Assembly: GCF_000725545.1 (NCBI RefSeq)
Contig: NZ_JNZP01000013.1
Span: 201,103-265,102, forward strand
Direction of reading: 5' to 3'
Length of the DNA: 64,000 bases
Origin: Streptomyces exfoliatus
GTDB lineage: Bacteria; Actinomycetota; Actinomycetes; Streptomycetales; Streptomycetaceae
Shown here: positions 26,911 through 35,999 of the stretch, one piece after another
Numbering within the stretch: the first letter of the stretch is position 1
How the letters are laid out: each line of letters starts with the position of its first letter
The notes under the pieces: generated by a model
Seen by the model: the letters and a program-made list of their open reading frames with translations, nothing else
Databases searched by the model: none
What the model was told of the DNA's origin: nothing
Translations under genes and position numbers: made by a program

Positions 26911-27666
26911 TCACACCCACCCCCTTCGAGCCGCTTCCGCGCCCGCGCGGAAGCGGCTCGTCGTGCCGAGGGCGGCCATCAGCTCGCCCACCCGGCGGCT
27001 GTACGTCCGCGCGGACATGCCGAGTCGGGTCGCCGCCGTCTCGTCCGTGAGCCCCGACAGGAGGGCGTCGAGCACCGGGCGCAGCTGCGGCGGCAGATCG
27101 CCCGGAGGGGGAGGCGGCGGCGGTATGTACGTCAGCTCCTCGGCCGCGGCCCAGCAGGCGTGATGGGCGCGGACGAGGGCCTGCACCACCACCGGGTCGC
27201 GGATCAGCAGCAGGCCGTTGTAGAGCAGCTCCAGGTCGAGCGGGACCGCGGCCACCGCGCGGTCGACGACGATCATCTTGAAGGGGATGGCCTCCGCCAG
27301 GCGGGCCCGGCCGGGCATCGCGAGCCCGCCTTCGAGCCGGGGCAGGGCGTGCCGCGGCACGATCCTCCTGACCTCGCCGGCCCGCTCGGCCGCCGCCCGC
27401 ATGCACGCCCCCGCCAGTTCGAGGAACGGCCCCGGGATCGCGCAGCCCGCCGAGGCGACCGGATCGTCGAAGGTCAGCAGCTCGTACCGGGTGGAGGCGG
27501 CCAGCCCGGCGAGCGCCGCGCTGATGCGCCGCGCACCCCGGACCGGGCGCCCCGCGGGCCGCTGTCCCTCGGTCGCGGCCCGGTTCATCGCCGAACGGGC
27601 GAGCATCACGGAGCCCGCGCTCTCTGCCACCGCTGACCACCCCCGCCCGATCGATGTCCACTCCAT
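26911..27666 (-). CDS. LuxR-like helix-turn-helix regulator with a TrmB-type effector region
   Basis: About 251 residues if ATG 27666 is used; ATG 27606 would give 231, and neither has a strong ribosome site. The C-terminus carries a LuxR-type HTH (LLSGLTDETAATRLGMSARTYSRRVGELMAALG), preceded by a proline run (PPPPPPP). The N-terminal two-thirds (YELLTFDDP ... GVR-like sensor, FKMIVVDRAVAAVPLD) resembles the effector domain of a common Streptomyces family of orphan HTH regulators. No receiver domain is present. Its target is unknown; the divergent VWA lipoprotein is the nearest candidate. Confidence 0.75.
   Translation of the reverse strand: MEWTSIGRGWSAVAESAGSVMLARSAMNRAATEGQRPAGRPVRGARRISAALAGLAASTRYELLTFDDPVASAGCAIPGPFLELAGACMRAAAERAGEVRRIVPRHALPRLEGGLAMPGRARLAEAIPFKMIVVDRAVAAVPLDLELLYNGLLLIRDPVVVQALVRAHHACWAAAEELTYIPPPPPPPGDLPPQLRPVLDALLSGLTDETAATRLGMSARTYSRRVGELMAALGTTSRFRAGAEAARRGWV
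26928..26959. terminator. Near-perfect hairpin closing the ABC operon
   Basis: GAGCCGCTTCCGCGC and GCGCGGAAGCGGCTC form a 15-bp stem separated by only CC. It lies inside the last codons of the convergent regulator gene, so coding sequence and terminator overlap. Confidence 0.7.
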
Positions 27667-27844
27667 GTACGCATGCGACTGCACACGGTGACAAGCCCTG
27701 TTGAGAAGGATGGCGAATCCATGCCATCCGTCGCCACCCCCTCGCCGTTGCAGCATCGAGATCCATCCGCAACCCCTTCGACGGCTCCCAACGGCCCTTT
27801 CGTTCGTCACATTCACAAGTGCCGGATCAAGAGGGGGAGATGAC

Positions 27845-29512
27845 ATGGGACGAACCACCACTAGGACAGACAGGGCAGACAGGGCGGACGGGGTGGACGG
27901 GGTGGACGGGGTGGGCAGACGCGGACGGGGCCGGTTCCGGGCCACGATCGCGGGCCTGCTCGCCGCGGGACTCGCCGTCGCCGGCTGCGGGGCGGGCGAG
28001 GAGAGAAGCACCGCCGACCGGTCGGACCGGTCGGGCCGGGAGTCCGGCGGGATCGCCCCGGCGGTCCCCGACGGCGGCGGCACCGCCCGCCCCGACGGGG
28101 CGAACGAGGGCGAGGTGCGCTCACCGGCCCCCGCCCCCGACTACCTGTCCACCTTCGCCCTGGACGTGGACACCGCCTCGTACGGGTACGCCCGCCGCAC
28201 CCTCGCCGAGGGGCGGCTGCCCGAGCCGGGGACCGTGCGCCCGGAGGAGTTCGTCAACAGCTTCCGTCCGGACTACCCGCGCCCGGCGGACAACGGCTTC
28301 AGCGTGACCCTCGACGGGGCCCGCACCGGGCAGGACGGCTGGTCCCTCGTCCGCGTCGGGCTCGCCACCCGGGGCGCGGACCGGGGCGCCGAACGGCCGC
28401 CCGCCGCCCTCACCTTCGTCGTCGACGTCTCGGGATCGATGGCCGAGCCGGGGCGGCTCGACCTCGTCAAGGAGTCCCTGGGTCTGCTCGCCGACCAGCT
28501 CCGCGACGACGACTCGATCGCGCTCGTCACCTTCAGCGACGAGGCCGAGACCCGGCTGCCGATGACCCGCGTGGGGGAGGACCGGGGCCGGATCCGCGAG
28601 GTCGTGGACTCGCTCGCGACGAGCGCCTCCACCAATGTCGAGGCGGGCGTCCGCACCGGTTACGACGTCGCCGTCCAAGGCCACCGCAAGGGCGCCACCA
28701 ACCGGGTCGTGCTGCTCTCCGACGCGCTCGCCAACACCGGTGCCACCGAGGCCGGGACGATCCTGGAGCGCATCGAGGAGGAGCGCCGGCGATACGGGAT
28801 CACCCTGTTCGGCGTCGGCGTCGGCAGCGAGTACGGCGACGCGTTCATGGAACAGCTCGCCGACAAGGGCGACGGCCAGACGACGTACGTCTCCAACTCC
28901 GCGCAGGCCCGCAAGGTCTTCGTCGACCAGCTGCCCTCCCACGTGGAGCTGCGGGCCCGCGATGCCAAGGCGCAGGTCGCCTTCGACCGGCGGACCGTGG
29001 AGAAGTTCCGGCTGATCGGCTACGAGAACCGGGAGGTCGCCGACGAGGACTTCCGTGACGACCGGGTCGACGGCGGCGAGGTGGGGGCCGGGCACACCGT
29101 CACCGCGCTGTACGCGGTCAGGACCAGGCCGGGGGCGACGGGTCCGGTCGCCACCGCCACCGTCCGCTGGCTCGACCCGTCCACCCGGGCCCCGCGCGAG
29201 CGGTCCGGCAGCGTCGGCACGGGCGGGCTCACCGGAGACATCTGGGGCGGCGGCCACGACAGCCTGCAACTGACCGCCATCACCGCCTACTTCGCGGACG
29301 CCCTGCGCGGCGGCGGGCTGCCGGGCGCCCCGGGGCTGAGGGCGCTGGCGGAGCGCGCCGAGGCGATCTCCGGCCGGTCGGGTTCGGCGGTGGTGCGGGA
29401 GCTGGCCGAGGCCGTACGGCAGGCCGAGGGGCTGATGGGCCCCGGCGGCGGCGCCCCGGGTGAAGAGCCTTCCCGCGAGGGAGAGTTGAGATCGGGGGAC
29501 CCGTACAGCTGA
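27845..29512 (+). CDS. von Willebrand factor A domain lipoprotein (YfbK-like)
   Basis: 555 residues with ATG preceded by GGGGGAGA. The N-terminus contains a DNA-encoded tandem repeat (DRADRADGVDGVDGVG), then a lipobox LAVAGC with Cys48. A disordered linker leads to the YfbK N-terminal domain (DYLSTFALDVDTASYGYARR). The VWA domain begins near 187 with the metal-site motif DVSGS at 194-198. The C-terminal DUF3520-like domain ends around 520. It is a lipid-anchored extracellular protein, likely in protein-protein contacts. Function in Streptomyces is unknown. Confidence 0.85.
   Translation: MGRTTTRTDRADRADGVDGVDGVGRRGRGRFRATIAGLLAAGLAVAGCGAGEERSTADRSDRSGRESGGIAPAVPDGGGTARPDGANEGEVRSPAPAPDYLSTFALDVDTASYGYARRTLAEGRLPEPGTVRPEEFVNSFRPDYPRPADNGFSVTLDGARTGQDGWSLVRVGLATRGADRGAERPPAALTFVVDVSGSMAEPGRLDLVKESLGLLADQLRDDDSIALVTFSDEAETRLPMTRVGEDRGRIREVVDSLATSASTNVEAGVRTGYDVAVQGHRKGATNRVVLLSDALANTGATEAGTILERIEEERRRYGITLFGVGVGSEYGDAFMEQLADKGDGQTTYVSNSAQARKVFVDQLPSHVELRARDAKAQVAFDRRTVEKFRLIGYENREVADEDFRDDRVDGGEVGAGHTVTALYAVRTRPGATGPVATATVRWLDPSTRAPRERSGSVGTGGLTGDIWGGGHDSLQLTAITAYFADALRGGGLPGAPGLRALAERAEAISGRSGSAVVRELAEAVRQAEGLMGPGGGAPGEEPSREGELRSGDPYS
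27886..27912. repeat. 9-bp minisatellite in the leader of the VWA lipoprotein gene
   Basis: GGACGGGGT occurs three times without interruption, preceded by two degenerate GACAGGGCA units. It encodes Asp-Gly-Val triplets before the membrane-targeting segment and keeps frame when copies are gained or lost. Confidence 0.8.
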
Positions 29513-29545
29513 CGCGCGTGGCGGGCGGCGGGTCACAATGACCGC

Positions 29546-30013
29546 ATGGCCTCCCTGCTGCTCGCCCTCGCCGTCGGATGCACCGGTCTGTACGCCGGAT
29601 TCATGCTGATCTTCCAGACCGGGATCATGCCCGCGCTCGCCCGCCTCACGGACGCCGAGTTCGTCACGGCGATGCGCCGGATCAACGAGTACGTGCCGAA
29701 GGGCGTGTTCCTGACCGTCTTCCTCGGCGTGGTCGCCCTGCCCGCCGCCGCCCTCTTCGTCCCGGTCGACGGGCGCACGGACACCCAGAAGTGGCTGGTC
29801 CTGGCGGGGCTGGTGTGCGCGGTCCTCAACCACCTGGTCACCATCGGCGGCAACGTCCCGCTCAACAACGCGCTGGCCGCGTCGGAGGCCCCGGGCGACG
29901 ACCCGGCGTCGGTCCGGGCCGCCTTCGAGAAGCGCTGGAACGGTTTCCACCGTGTCCGTACGGCTCTGATCACCGTCGCGTTCGGTCTCCTGACGGCCGC
30001 CGCCGTCCTCTAG
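29546..30013 (+). CDS. DUF1772 family membrane protein
   Basis: 155 residues with four hydrophobic segments. It begins MASLLLALAVGCTGLYAGFM, has a central NHLVTIGGNVPLNNAL motif and ends RWNGFHRVRTALITVAFG, the NxPLN and W...N..R hallmarks of DUF1772. The family includes anthrone oxygenase-like proteins, but most members are uncharacterised. It starts 33 nt after the VWA lipoprotein gene in the same direction. Confidence 0.8.
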   Translation: MASLLLALAVGCTGLYAGFMLIFQTGIMPALARLTDAEFVTAMRRINEYVPKGVFLTVFLGVVALPAAALFVPVDGRTDTQKWLVLAGLVCAVLNHLVTIGGNVPLNNALAASEAPGDDPASVRAAFEKRWNGFHRVRTALITVAFGLLTAAAVL

Positions 30014-30021
30014 AGCCGCCT

Positions 30022-30056
30022 CTTGAGCCTCTTGAGCCTCTTGAGCCTCTTGAGTC
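30022..30056. repeat. 9-bp tandem repeat after the DUF1772 gene
   Basis: CTTGAGCCT is repeated three times and part of a fourth, starting 9 nt after the stop codon. The rest of the 369-nt gap to the SARP gene (30014-30382) holds only the promoter listed separately and no convincing gene. Confidence 0.8.
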
Positions 30057-30302
30057 GCCGGTAGAGCCTCGGGAGCCGGACCGGAACCATACCGAGCGCC
30101 CGGATTCTGGCGTGAACTCGCGCGTGTCGAACCCTCCGGCATCCGCAAGGACCCTGCGAAAGCGTACCCCCGAGTCCGGAAACAGCCTTCCGAGGGGTAC
30201 AGCTCTGCGCCAGTGACGAAAACCTGACGCACCAATACTCCCGCAAAGGGGGTGAATCACCCCGATATCCCAGACCCGGATTCCGTACCCTCCGGTTTCT
30301 TA

Positions 30303-30331
30303 TTGACATGCCTACGGGGGTCTTTTCTAAT
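30303..30331 (+). promoter_or_regulatory. Candidate promoter of the SARP gene
   Basis: TTGACA (30303-30308), a 17-nt spacer and TCTAAT (30326-30331) form a near-consensus sigma-70-type promoter 52 nt upstream of the SARP start, in an unusually AT-rich patch. Confidence 0.65.
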
Positions 30332-30382
30332 CAACAAGAGTCATCCCGCGCGCAGACACCGCACAGGCACTGAGGGGGCAAG

Positions 30383-31267
30383 GTGGACGTCCGGATCCTG
30401 GGGGGACTGTCGGTACGTGAGAACGGGGTCTCGATCACCCCGACCGCGGCCGCGCCCCGGCAACTCCTCGCCCTGCTCACGGCCAGCGCCGACCAGGTCG
30501 TCCCCGTGACCGTGCTGACCGAGGAACTCTGGCCGTCCGGCGCGCCGCGCGGCGCCCGCGCCGAACTCCAGGCCCACATAGCCGAGCTGCGCGCCCTCAT
30601 CACGGCCGCCCTGCTGCGCGGCACCGAACCGGCGGATTCCGACTCCGACTGGCCCGACCGGCGCTCCGCCGACGCCATCCTCGTCTCGCAGCCCGGCGGT
30701 TACCGCCTCGACACCGGCGGCGGCGCCCACGACGTCTGGCAGTTCGAGCGCGCGGCGGGCGCCGGCTACCGCGCGATGGAGGCCGGCGACCTCCCGCGCG
30801 CCGCGCTCCGCCTCGGCGAGGCGCTCGCCCTGTGGCGCGGCGAACCCTACGCGGGCGTCGCCGCCGGCCCCCGCCTCCGCCGGGAGATCGAACGCCTCGA
30901 AACCTCCCGGCTGAGCGTCCTCGACCAGTGGGTGGAAGCACAGCTGGGCCTCGGCCGGCACGCCGACCTCGTCTCGGAACTCTCCGGACTCGTCGCCCGC
31001 TACCGCACCAACGAGCCCCTGCACGCCCACTACATGGTGGCCCTGCTGCGCTGCGGACAGTACGACGAGGCGCTGACCGTGTTCGAGCGGCTTCGCGTGG
31101 CCCTCAAGGGGGAGAGCGGCATGGAGCCCTCGGCCCGCCTCCACCGTCTCCAGCGCTCGGTCCTCACCGTGCGGAACACCGTCGCCCGCCCCGTGTACGC
31201 GCCCCGCGTCCCCTCCCAGTACGACCCGGCACGGTCCCGGCTCGTCCCGGCGGGCTCCGTCGGCTGA
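30383..31267 (+). CDS. SARP/AfsR-family regulator with bacterial transcriptional activation domain
   Basis: 294 residues. An OmpR-like winged helix (about 1-105; MDVRILGGLSV, APRQLLALLT, VTVLTEELWP, ELQAHIAELR, GGYRLD) is followed by the BTAD domain (about 115-270; WQFERAAGAGYRAMEAGDLPRAALRLGEALALWRG, ending ALTVFERLRVALKGESGMEPS). This is the size and layout of pathway-specific SARPs such as ActII-ORF4, without the AfsR ATPase. No biosynthetic cluster lies nearby. GTG 30383 follows GAGGGGG. A near-consensus promoter is seen upstream. Confidence 0.85.
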   Translation: MDVRILGGLSVRENGVSITPTAAAPRQLLALLTASADQVVPVTVLTEELWPSGAPRGARAELQAHIAELRALITAALLRGTEPADSDSDWPDRRSADAILVSQPGGYRLDTGGGAHDVWQFERAAGAGYRAMEAGDLPRAALRLGEALALWRGEPYAGVAAGPRLRREIERLETSRLSVLDQWVEAQLGLGRHADLVSELSGLVARYRTNEPLHAHYMVALLRCGQYDEALTVFERLRVALKGESGMEPSARLHRLQRSVLTVRNTVARPVYAPRVPSQYDPARSRLVPAGSVG

Positions 31268-31449
31268 CCGCCGGGGCGGCCCGGGCAGGCCGCGACCGGC
31301 TCCGCCGGACGGGGCTCACGGCCCCGCCACCGGGAATGAAGTGCGGCAACTCACCGTTGACCGACTCCCGAAGCCGAATTAGTTTCGGCGAGCAGTACGG
31401 GTTTCCGCCCAGGTGCCCGATTTTCGCTCGACCACGGGGGGACGGGACC

Positions 31450-33474
31450 ATGACCTTGCACGGCGCCGACGGAGCCGGTGGTGCCGACGCGCTGCTCACG
31501 GTCCTCGAACTGCTCGCCCAGCAGGCCCCGCCCGCCCGCTTCGACGCGTTCCTCGACGAGGCCCGCCTCTCCGGACTCGCCGGCGACGAACTCCACCGCC
31601 TCGAACGGGCCGTCGCACTCGCCGGCGAGGCCCGCGCCGGAGCCGAGCACCAAACGCGCCGCGAAGCCGGACTCGCCACCCTCACCGACACCGCACGCGA
31701 CCTGACCTCCTCCTACGACCTCGACAGCCTGCTGCGCGTCATCACCCGCCGCGCCCGCCGGCTCCTCGGCCTCGACCTGGCGTACGTGACCCTGCGCGGC
31801 CCGCACGGAGCCTGCTACGTCCACACGACCGAGGGCTCCCGCACCGGCCGCACCGACGGACCGCGGCTCGCCCCCGGGCTCAGGATCGCCGAGGGGTACG
31901 GGCTCGGCGGCGCCGTACAGCTCCACGGCGAGGCCGTCTGGACCGCCGACTACCTCGCCGACGAGCGCTTCGCCCCCTCCGGTTCCCTCGACGCCGGAGT
32001 CCACGCCCCGGCCTTCGACGAAGCCGCCGAAGCGGCCCTGCGCGCCGAGGACCTGCACGCCATGATGGCCGCGCCGCTGCGCAGCGGCGACACCGTGATC
32101 GGCGTCCTGCACGGCGCCGACCGCCGCGTCCGCGACCACACCGCCGAGGAGATCGGGCTGCTCGCCGCGCTCGCCGACCTCGCCGCACTCGCCGTCGAGA
32201 AGGCCGGACTCCTCGACCGGACGCGGGCCGAGGTCTCCGAACTGGAACGGGACAGCTCCCGGGTCCGCACCAGCCTCACCCGCATGCGGCACGTCAGCGA
32301 GGCCCACGGCCGCATCATGAACCTCGTCCTCGCGGGCGGCGACCTGTGCCACGTGGCCAAGGCCGCCGCCGACGCCCTCGACGCCAGCGTGATGATCCGC
32401 GACCCCGGCGGCCGCTGCCTCGCCACCGCCGGCGACATCCCCGGTCTCGACGAGGAGGCCGTCGCCAAGGCCTCGCTCGACGCGCACGCCCGCCGCCGCC
32501 CGGTCCTCGCCGCCGACGACACCTGGGTGGCCCCCGTCATCGCCGGCTCGGAGGACCTCGGCGGCCTGATCATCCGCGCGGCCGGCGGCCTCACCGGCGA
32601 GGACGAGCGGCTCCTCGAACTCGCCGCCCAGTCCTTCGCCTTCCTCCTCCTCATGCGCCGCTCCACGGCCGTCGCCGAAGGCCCCGTCCGCGACGAGCTC
32701 CTCGACGACCTCATCGCCGACCCGCCGCACGCGCCGCAGCAGATCGCCCAGCGGGCCCGCCGCCTCGGCGTCGACCTGCGCAAACCGCACGTCCTCGTGC
32801 TCGCACGGCCCGAGGGCGGCGAACAGGGCAGGGCCGTCGTCTGGGCGTCCTCGTACGCGTACCGCCTCTCCGGTCTGAAGACCGTGCAGGGCGGCTGCAT
32901 CGTGCTGCTGCTCCCGGGGATCGACGCCTCGGCCGCCGCCAAGGCCGTCGCCGCCGAACTGTCCCCGCTGCTCGGGCACCCCGTCTCGGTCGCCGCCGCC
33001 GGACCCGGCTGGAGCCCGGACGGCGTCGTGCGGATGTACCAGGAGGCCGGGCGCTGCCTGGACGCGATGAGCGCGCTCGGCGGCACCGGCTCGGCGGCCT
33101 CCGTGCAGGACCTGGGCTTCCTCGGGCTGCTGCTCTCCGACGACAACGACGTCGACGGCTTCGTCGAGGCGGCGATCGGACCCGTGCTCGACTACGACGC
33201 CGAGCGGTTCACCGACCTCACGCACACCCTGGAGGCGTACTTCGCCTCCGGCGGCAGCCCGACGAACGCCGCCGAGGCACTGCACGTCCACCCCAACACG
33301 GTCTCCCGCCGCCTCGAACGGATCGGTGAACTCCTCGGACCCGAGTGGCAGAAGCCGGGCCAGGTCCTGGAGGTCCAGCTGGCCCTGCGCCTCCAGCGCA
33401 CCCGCGAGGTCCTGTCCCGCGGCCGCGCCGCCACCGGCCCCGACCCGTCGCCGGGCCCGGCCGGAGCACGCTGA
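31450..33474 (+). CDS. PucR/CdaR-like regulator with GAF domain
   Basis: 674 residues. A short helical N-terminus and a GAF domain (about 75-255; DLDSLLRVITRRARRLLGLDLAYV ... AAPLRSGDTVIGVLHGADRR) precede a GGDEF-degenerate middle domain (about 480-570; HVLVLARPEG). The C-terminal PucR HTH (about 595-655) reads LTHTLEAYFASGGSPTNAAEALHVHPNTVSRRLERI. Such proteins sense small ligands and activate catabolic or degradative genes. ATG 31450 was used. A bidirectional terminator follows. The target is unknown. Confidence 0.85.
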   Translation: MTLHGADGAGGADALLTVLELLAQQAPPARFDAFLDEARLSGLAGDELHRLERAVALAGEARAGAEHQTRREAGLATLTDTARDLTSSYDLDSLLRVITRRARRLLGLDLAYVTLRGPHGACYVHTTEGSRTGRTDGPRLAPGLRIAEGYGLGGAVQLHGEAVWTADYLADERFAPSGSLDAGVHAPAFDEAAEAALRAEDLHAMMAAPLRSGDTVIGVLHGADRRVRDHTAEEIGLLAALADLAALAVEKAGLLDRTRAEVSELERDSSRVRTSLTRMRHVSEAHGRIMNLVLAGGDLCHVAKAAADALDASVMIRDPGGRCLATAGDIPGLDEEAVAKASLDAHARRRPVLAADDTWVAPVIAGSEDLGGLIIRAAGGLTGEDERLLELAAQSFAFLLLMRRSTAVAEGPVRDELLDDLIADPPHAPQQIAQRARRLGVDLRKPHVLVLARPEGGEQGRAVVWASSYAYRLSGLKTVQGGCIVLLLPGIDASAAAKAVAAELSPLLGHPVSVAAAGPGWSPDGVVRMYQEAGRCLDAMSALGGTGSAASVQDLGFLGLLLSDDNDVDGFVEAAIGPVLDYDAERFTDLTHTLEAYFASGGSPTNAAEALHVHPNTVSRRLERIGELLGPEWQKPGQVLEVQLALRLQRTREVLSRGRAATGPDPSPGPAGAR

Positions 33475-33509
33475 CCGACGGGACGCGGGCGCGTGGGCGC
33501 GTCCGGGGC

Positions 33510-33542
33510 TTCCGCGCGTACGGATGTCCCGTACGCGCGGAA
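33510..33542. terminator. Bidirectional terminator between convergent genes
   Basis: TTCCGCGCGTACGG and CCGTACGCGCGGAA form a perfect 14-bp stem with a 5-nt loop between the GAF regulator (plus) and the transposase homologue (minus). Confidence 0.8.
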
Positions 33543-33560
33543 CGACGGTCAGCCGGTCCG

Positions 33561-34823
33561 TCAGCTGGCCGTACGTCCCGAGCGGTAGCCGGTGCCGTAG
33601 GGCGCGTCCCAGTCGTTCGCGGCCAGGACCGTCGCCGCGTGGGCGGCCGAGGCCAGCGTGATGTGCCGGTGCCAGCCACGGAACGAGCGGCCCACGAAGT
33701 CCCGGAGTCCCGCCTCCTCCCCGACCTCGGCGAAGTCCCGCTCCACCCGGCGGCTCAGCTTCGTCAGCCGCACCAGGGAGCCGACCGGGGAACTGGTCAG
33801 ATCGCTGATCCACACCCGGGCGGGGGCGCGCCGCGGGTCGTCCCACTCGCCGAGCAGCACGAGCGGACGCATCCGCTCCCCGCCCGGCGTGGGCAGCGCC
33901 ACCCGGACGGCCGTGGCGAGCGAGGTCCGCGAGGTCCGGGCGCCGGCCACGGTGTCGACCCAGCTCACCGGCCTGCGCAGGCCCTTGAGCGAGTCCAGGA
34001 TCTGCAGGGCGGACAGCGGGCCCGCCCCGAAGCCGGGCAGCGACCGGTCGGCGATGGCGAGCCGGGAGCCCGGGTTGATCCGGGCGACGACCGGCACCCC
34101 CGCCGCGGAGAGCCGGGTGAGGGCCGCGCGCCCCGCGCCGCCCCGGATGTCGAGCAGTACCGGCTTGCGGGTGACGTCGGACCAGCGGGCGGTGTCGAGC
34201 GCCGCGGCGACCGCGCACTCCTCCAGGGTCTCCTCGCCGGCCTCCTGGGGGACCTCCGCGCGGTCGCGCCGGGTGCGGTCGTTGACCCAGGGGTCCGGCA
34301 GGAACAGGCGCCAGTTGACGGGAACGCTCAGCTCCTCGCCGGCGAACCACACCCCGAACGCCTGCTGGCCGTGGAAGACCTGGCCGCGCTCCGGGTCGAA
34401 GCGCCGGTCCACGCCCACCGAGTGCTCCCCGGCCTTCGGGATCGGCATGGGCCGCACCACCCAGGCCTGCGGGCAGCTGTTCAGCTCCAGGAACCGGGCG
34501 AGCGCGGCGCGCATGGGCTGCCAGTCCCAGGTGGAGCTGGACACGAAGTGGTGCAGGCTCTGTTCGGCGGCCGGCCCGCCTATCTGGGCGGCGATGTTGC
34601 GGATCGACTTGCGGCCCTGCGCGGTGAGCAGGCCGTGCAGGTACTGCTCGGCCTTCAGGCGCTGGTCCCGGCGCGGGAAGCCGGAGAACAGCGCGGCACA
34701 CAGCTCGGCGTAGACGTCCTCGCGCGAGCCGCCCGCGCGGACGGACCTGACGACGCCCAGGGGAGCGGCCGGAGGAACAGCCCCGGTGACGGCCCTGCGC
34801 TTGATTGCGACGGATGTACTCAC
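33561..34823 (-). CDS. IS701-family transposase homologue, probably domesticated
   Basis: 420 residues from GTG 34823 with CAGGAG 5 nt upstream. The IS701 N-terminal signature (LFSGFPRRDQRLKAEQYLHGLLTAQGRKSIRNIA) and the late motif RDFAEVGEEAGLRDFVGRSFRGWHRHITLA are well preserved. In active IS701 members the WVVDDTGFPKKG segment carries the first catalytic Asp; here the same place reads WVVRPMPIPKAG, so that Asp is gone. No terminal inverted repeats or target duplications were found. It is probably a former transposase kept for another purpose, perhaps DNA binding. Confidence 0.8.
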   Translation of the reverse strand: MSTSVAIKRRAVTGAVPPAAPLGVVRSVRAGGSREDVYAELCAALFSGFPRRDQRLKAEQYLHGLLTAQGRKSIRNIAAQIGGPAAEQSLHHFVSSSTWDWQPMRAALARFLELNSCPQAWVVRPMPIPKAGEHSVGVDRRFDPERGQVFHGQQAFGVWFAGEELSVPVNWRLFLPDPWVNDRTRRDRAEVPQEAGEETLEECAVAAALDTARWSDVTRKPVLLDIRGGAGRAALTRLSAAGVPVVARINPGSRLAIADRSLPGFGAGPLSALQILDSLKGLRRPVSWVDTVAGARTSRTSLATAVRVALPTPGGERMRPLVLLGEWDDPRRAPARVWISDLTSSPVGSLVRLTKLSRRVERDFAEVGEEAGLRDFVGRSFRGWHRHITLASAAHAATVLAANDWDAPYGTGYRSGRTAS

Positions 34824-35193
34824 GACACTCCTGCCCGAAGGTTGCGCAGCTCCCTCCCGCTGCCCCACCACCGTCCCCCGGCACCACCGTCCGGGACGAG
34901 GTGTACCCGGCACCCGAATCGGCCGCCGGATGGTGGCCGGACCACCCCCCGCCGTGTCGTCGCAGGTCGGAGGGGTCTCAGGACCTGTCCGCGCCTCTCC
35001 AGCGGACCCCGGCCACGGCCCTCCCGGACGCCCCGGGGGGATCTGACACACTCGCCCGACCGGCTTTGACCCGTCGCAGGGCGTGGCCGGACCATCGCAG
35101 AGCGAGGCCGCACAGGCCGGATCCCGGTTAATGCCCCAGGCCGGGGACCGTGCCTGTGCGCCTCGCCTTGTCCGCGCCTCGTAACCTGTGGGG
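34824..35193. other. Non-coding gap between the transposase homologue and the fluoride channel genes
   Basis: This 370-nt divergent intergenic region has no reading frame I can defend. TAACCT at 35182-35187 lies 6 nt before the ATG of the first channel gene, at the distance expected for a leaderless transcript. I looked for a fluoride riboswitch and did not recognise one. Confidence 0.5.
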
Positions 35194-35637
35194 ATGCGAC
35201 TGCGCGCCGAACCGCCCGTCGTCGGGGCGGTGGCCGCCGGCGGCGCCCTCGGCGCGACCGCCCGCTACGGCGCCGGGCTGCTCTGGCCGACCCCGCACGG
35301 CGCCTTCCCGTGGACGACGTTCACGGTGAACGTGACCGGGTGCGCACTTCTCGGCGTGCTGATGGTCCTTCTCACGGAGCGGTCGACCGAGTGGTCGACG
35401 GCCGTCCCGCACCCCCTTCTCCGCCCGTTCCTCGGCACCGGATTCTGCGGCGGGTTCACCACCTTCTCGACGTACGGCCTCGAAACGGAGCGGCTGTTGA
35501 GCGGGGGCGACCCGACCCGGGGTCTGCTCTACCTGGGCGGGACCGTGGTCACCGCGCTCGCCGCCGTCCTGGCCGGGGTCACCGCCGCCAGGGCCGTGCG
35601 TGCGCGGACCGGCCGGGGGCGGGTGGGGCGCGCGTGA
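35194..35637 (+). CDS. crcB: Fluoride channel subunit (CrcB/FluC), first of a pair
   Basis: 147 residues with four membrane helices. Fluc signatures are GALGATARYGAGL, FTVNVTGCALLG (pore Asn) and GFCGGFTTFSTYGLET with the Phe/Thr residues lining the F- path. Paired crcB genes encode heterodimeric fluoride exporters in Gram-positive bacteria. ATG 35194 was chosen; a GTG at 35188 is in frame. No ribosome site is visible, so the mRNA may be leaderless. Its stop overlaps the next crcB start in GTGA. Confidence 0.88.
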   Translation: MRLRAEPPVVGAVAAGGALGATARYGAGLLWPTPHGAFPWTTFTVNVTGCALLGVLMVLLTERSTEWSTAVPHPLLRPFLGTGFCGGFTTFSTYGLETERLLSGGDPTRGLLYLGGTVVTALAAVLAGVTAARAVRARTGRGRVGRA

Positions 35638-35987
35638 ACTGGCTGCTCGTCGTCGCGGGGGGCGCCGTCGGCGCGCCCCTGCGCTACCTCGCGGACCGTG
35701 CGGCACGGGCCCGGTTCGGACCCGGCTTCCCCTGGGGCACGTTCCTGGTGAACGTGGCCGGCTCCTTCCTGCTCGGGCTGCTCACCGGGGTCGCGTCGGT
35801 CCACGTCCACCTGTTGCTCGGCACGGGCCTGTGCGGAGCCCTGACGACGTACTCGACCTTCTCGTACGAGACGCTGAAGCTGTACGAGGACGGGGAGAAG
35901 GGGTACGCGGTGCGCAACGTCGCCGCGAGCCTGGCCGCCGGGCTCGGAGCCGTGTGGCTGGGAGTCCGGGCGGCCGGGCTGCTGTGA
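35634..35987 (+). CDS. crcB: Fluoride channel subunit (CrcB/FluC), second of a pair
   Basis: 117 residues with four helices, starting GTG 35634. It carries GGAVGAPLRYLADR, TFLVNVAGSFLLG and GLCGALTTYSTFSYET, the same three signatures as its partner. Its shorter length is normal for the second subunit of a Fluc pair. Translation is coupled to the first gene by the GTGA overlap. Confidence 0.88.
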   Translation: MNWLLVVAGGAVGAPLRYLADRAARARFGPGFPWGTFLVNVAGSFLLGLLTGVASVHVHLLLGTGLCGALTTYSTFSYETLKLYEDGEKGYAVRNVAASLAAGLGAVWLGVRAAGLL

Positions 35988-35999
35988 GCCGGGTACGGC

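Noticed and set aside
33561..34823. An active insertion sequence
   Set aside because: No terminal inverted repeats or target-site duplication were visible, and the first catalytic Asp is missing.
34824..35193. Possible fluoride riboswitch before the crcB pair
   Set aside because: The conserved GGCGATGG-type start and pseudoknot pairing were not found, and the first crcB gene appears to be leaderless.
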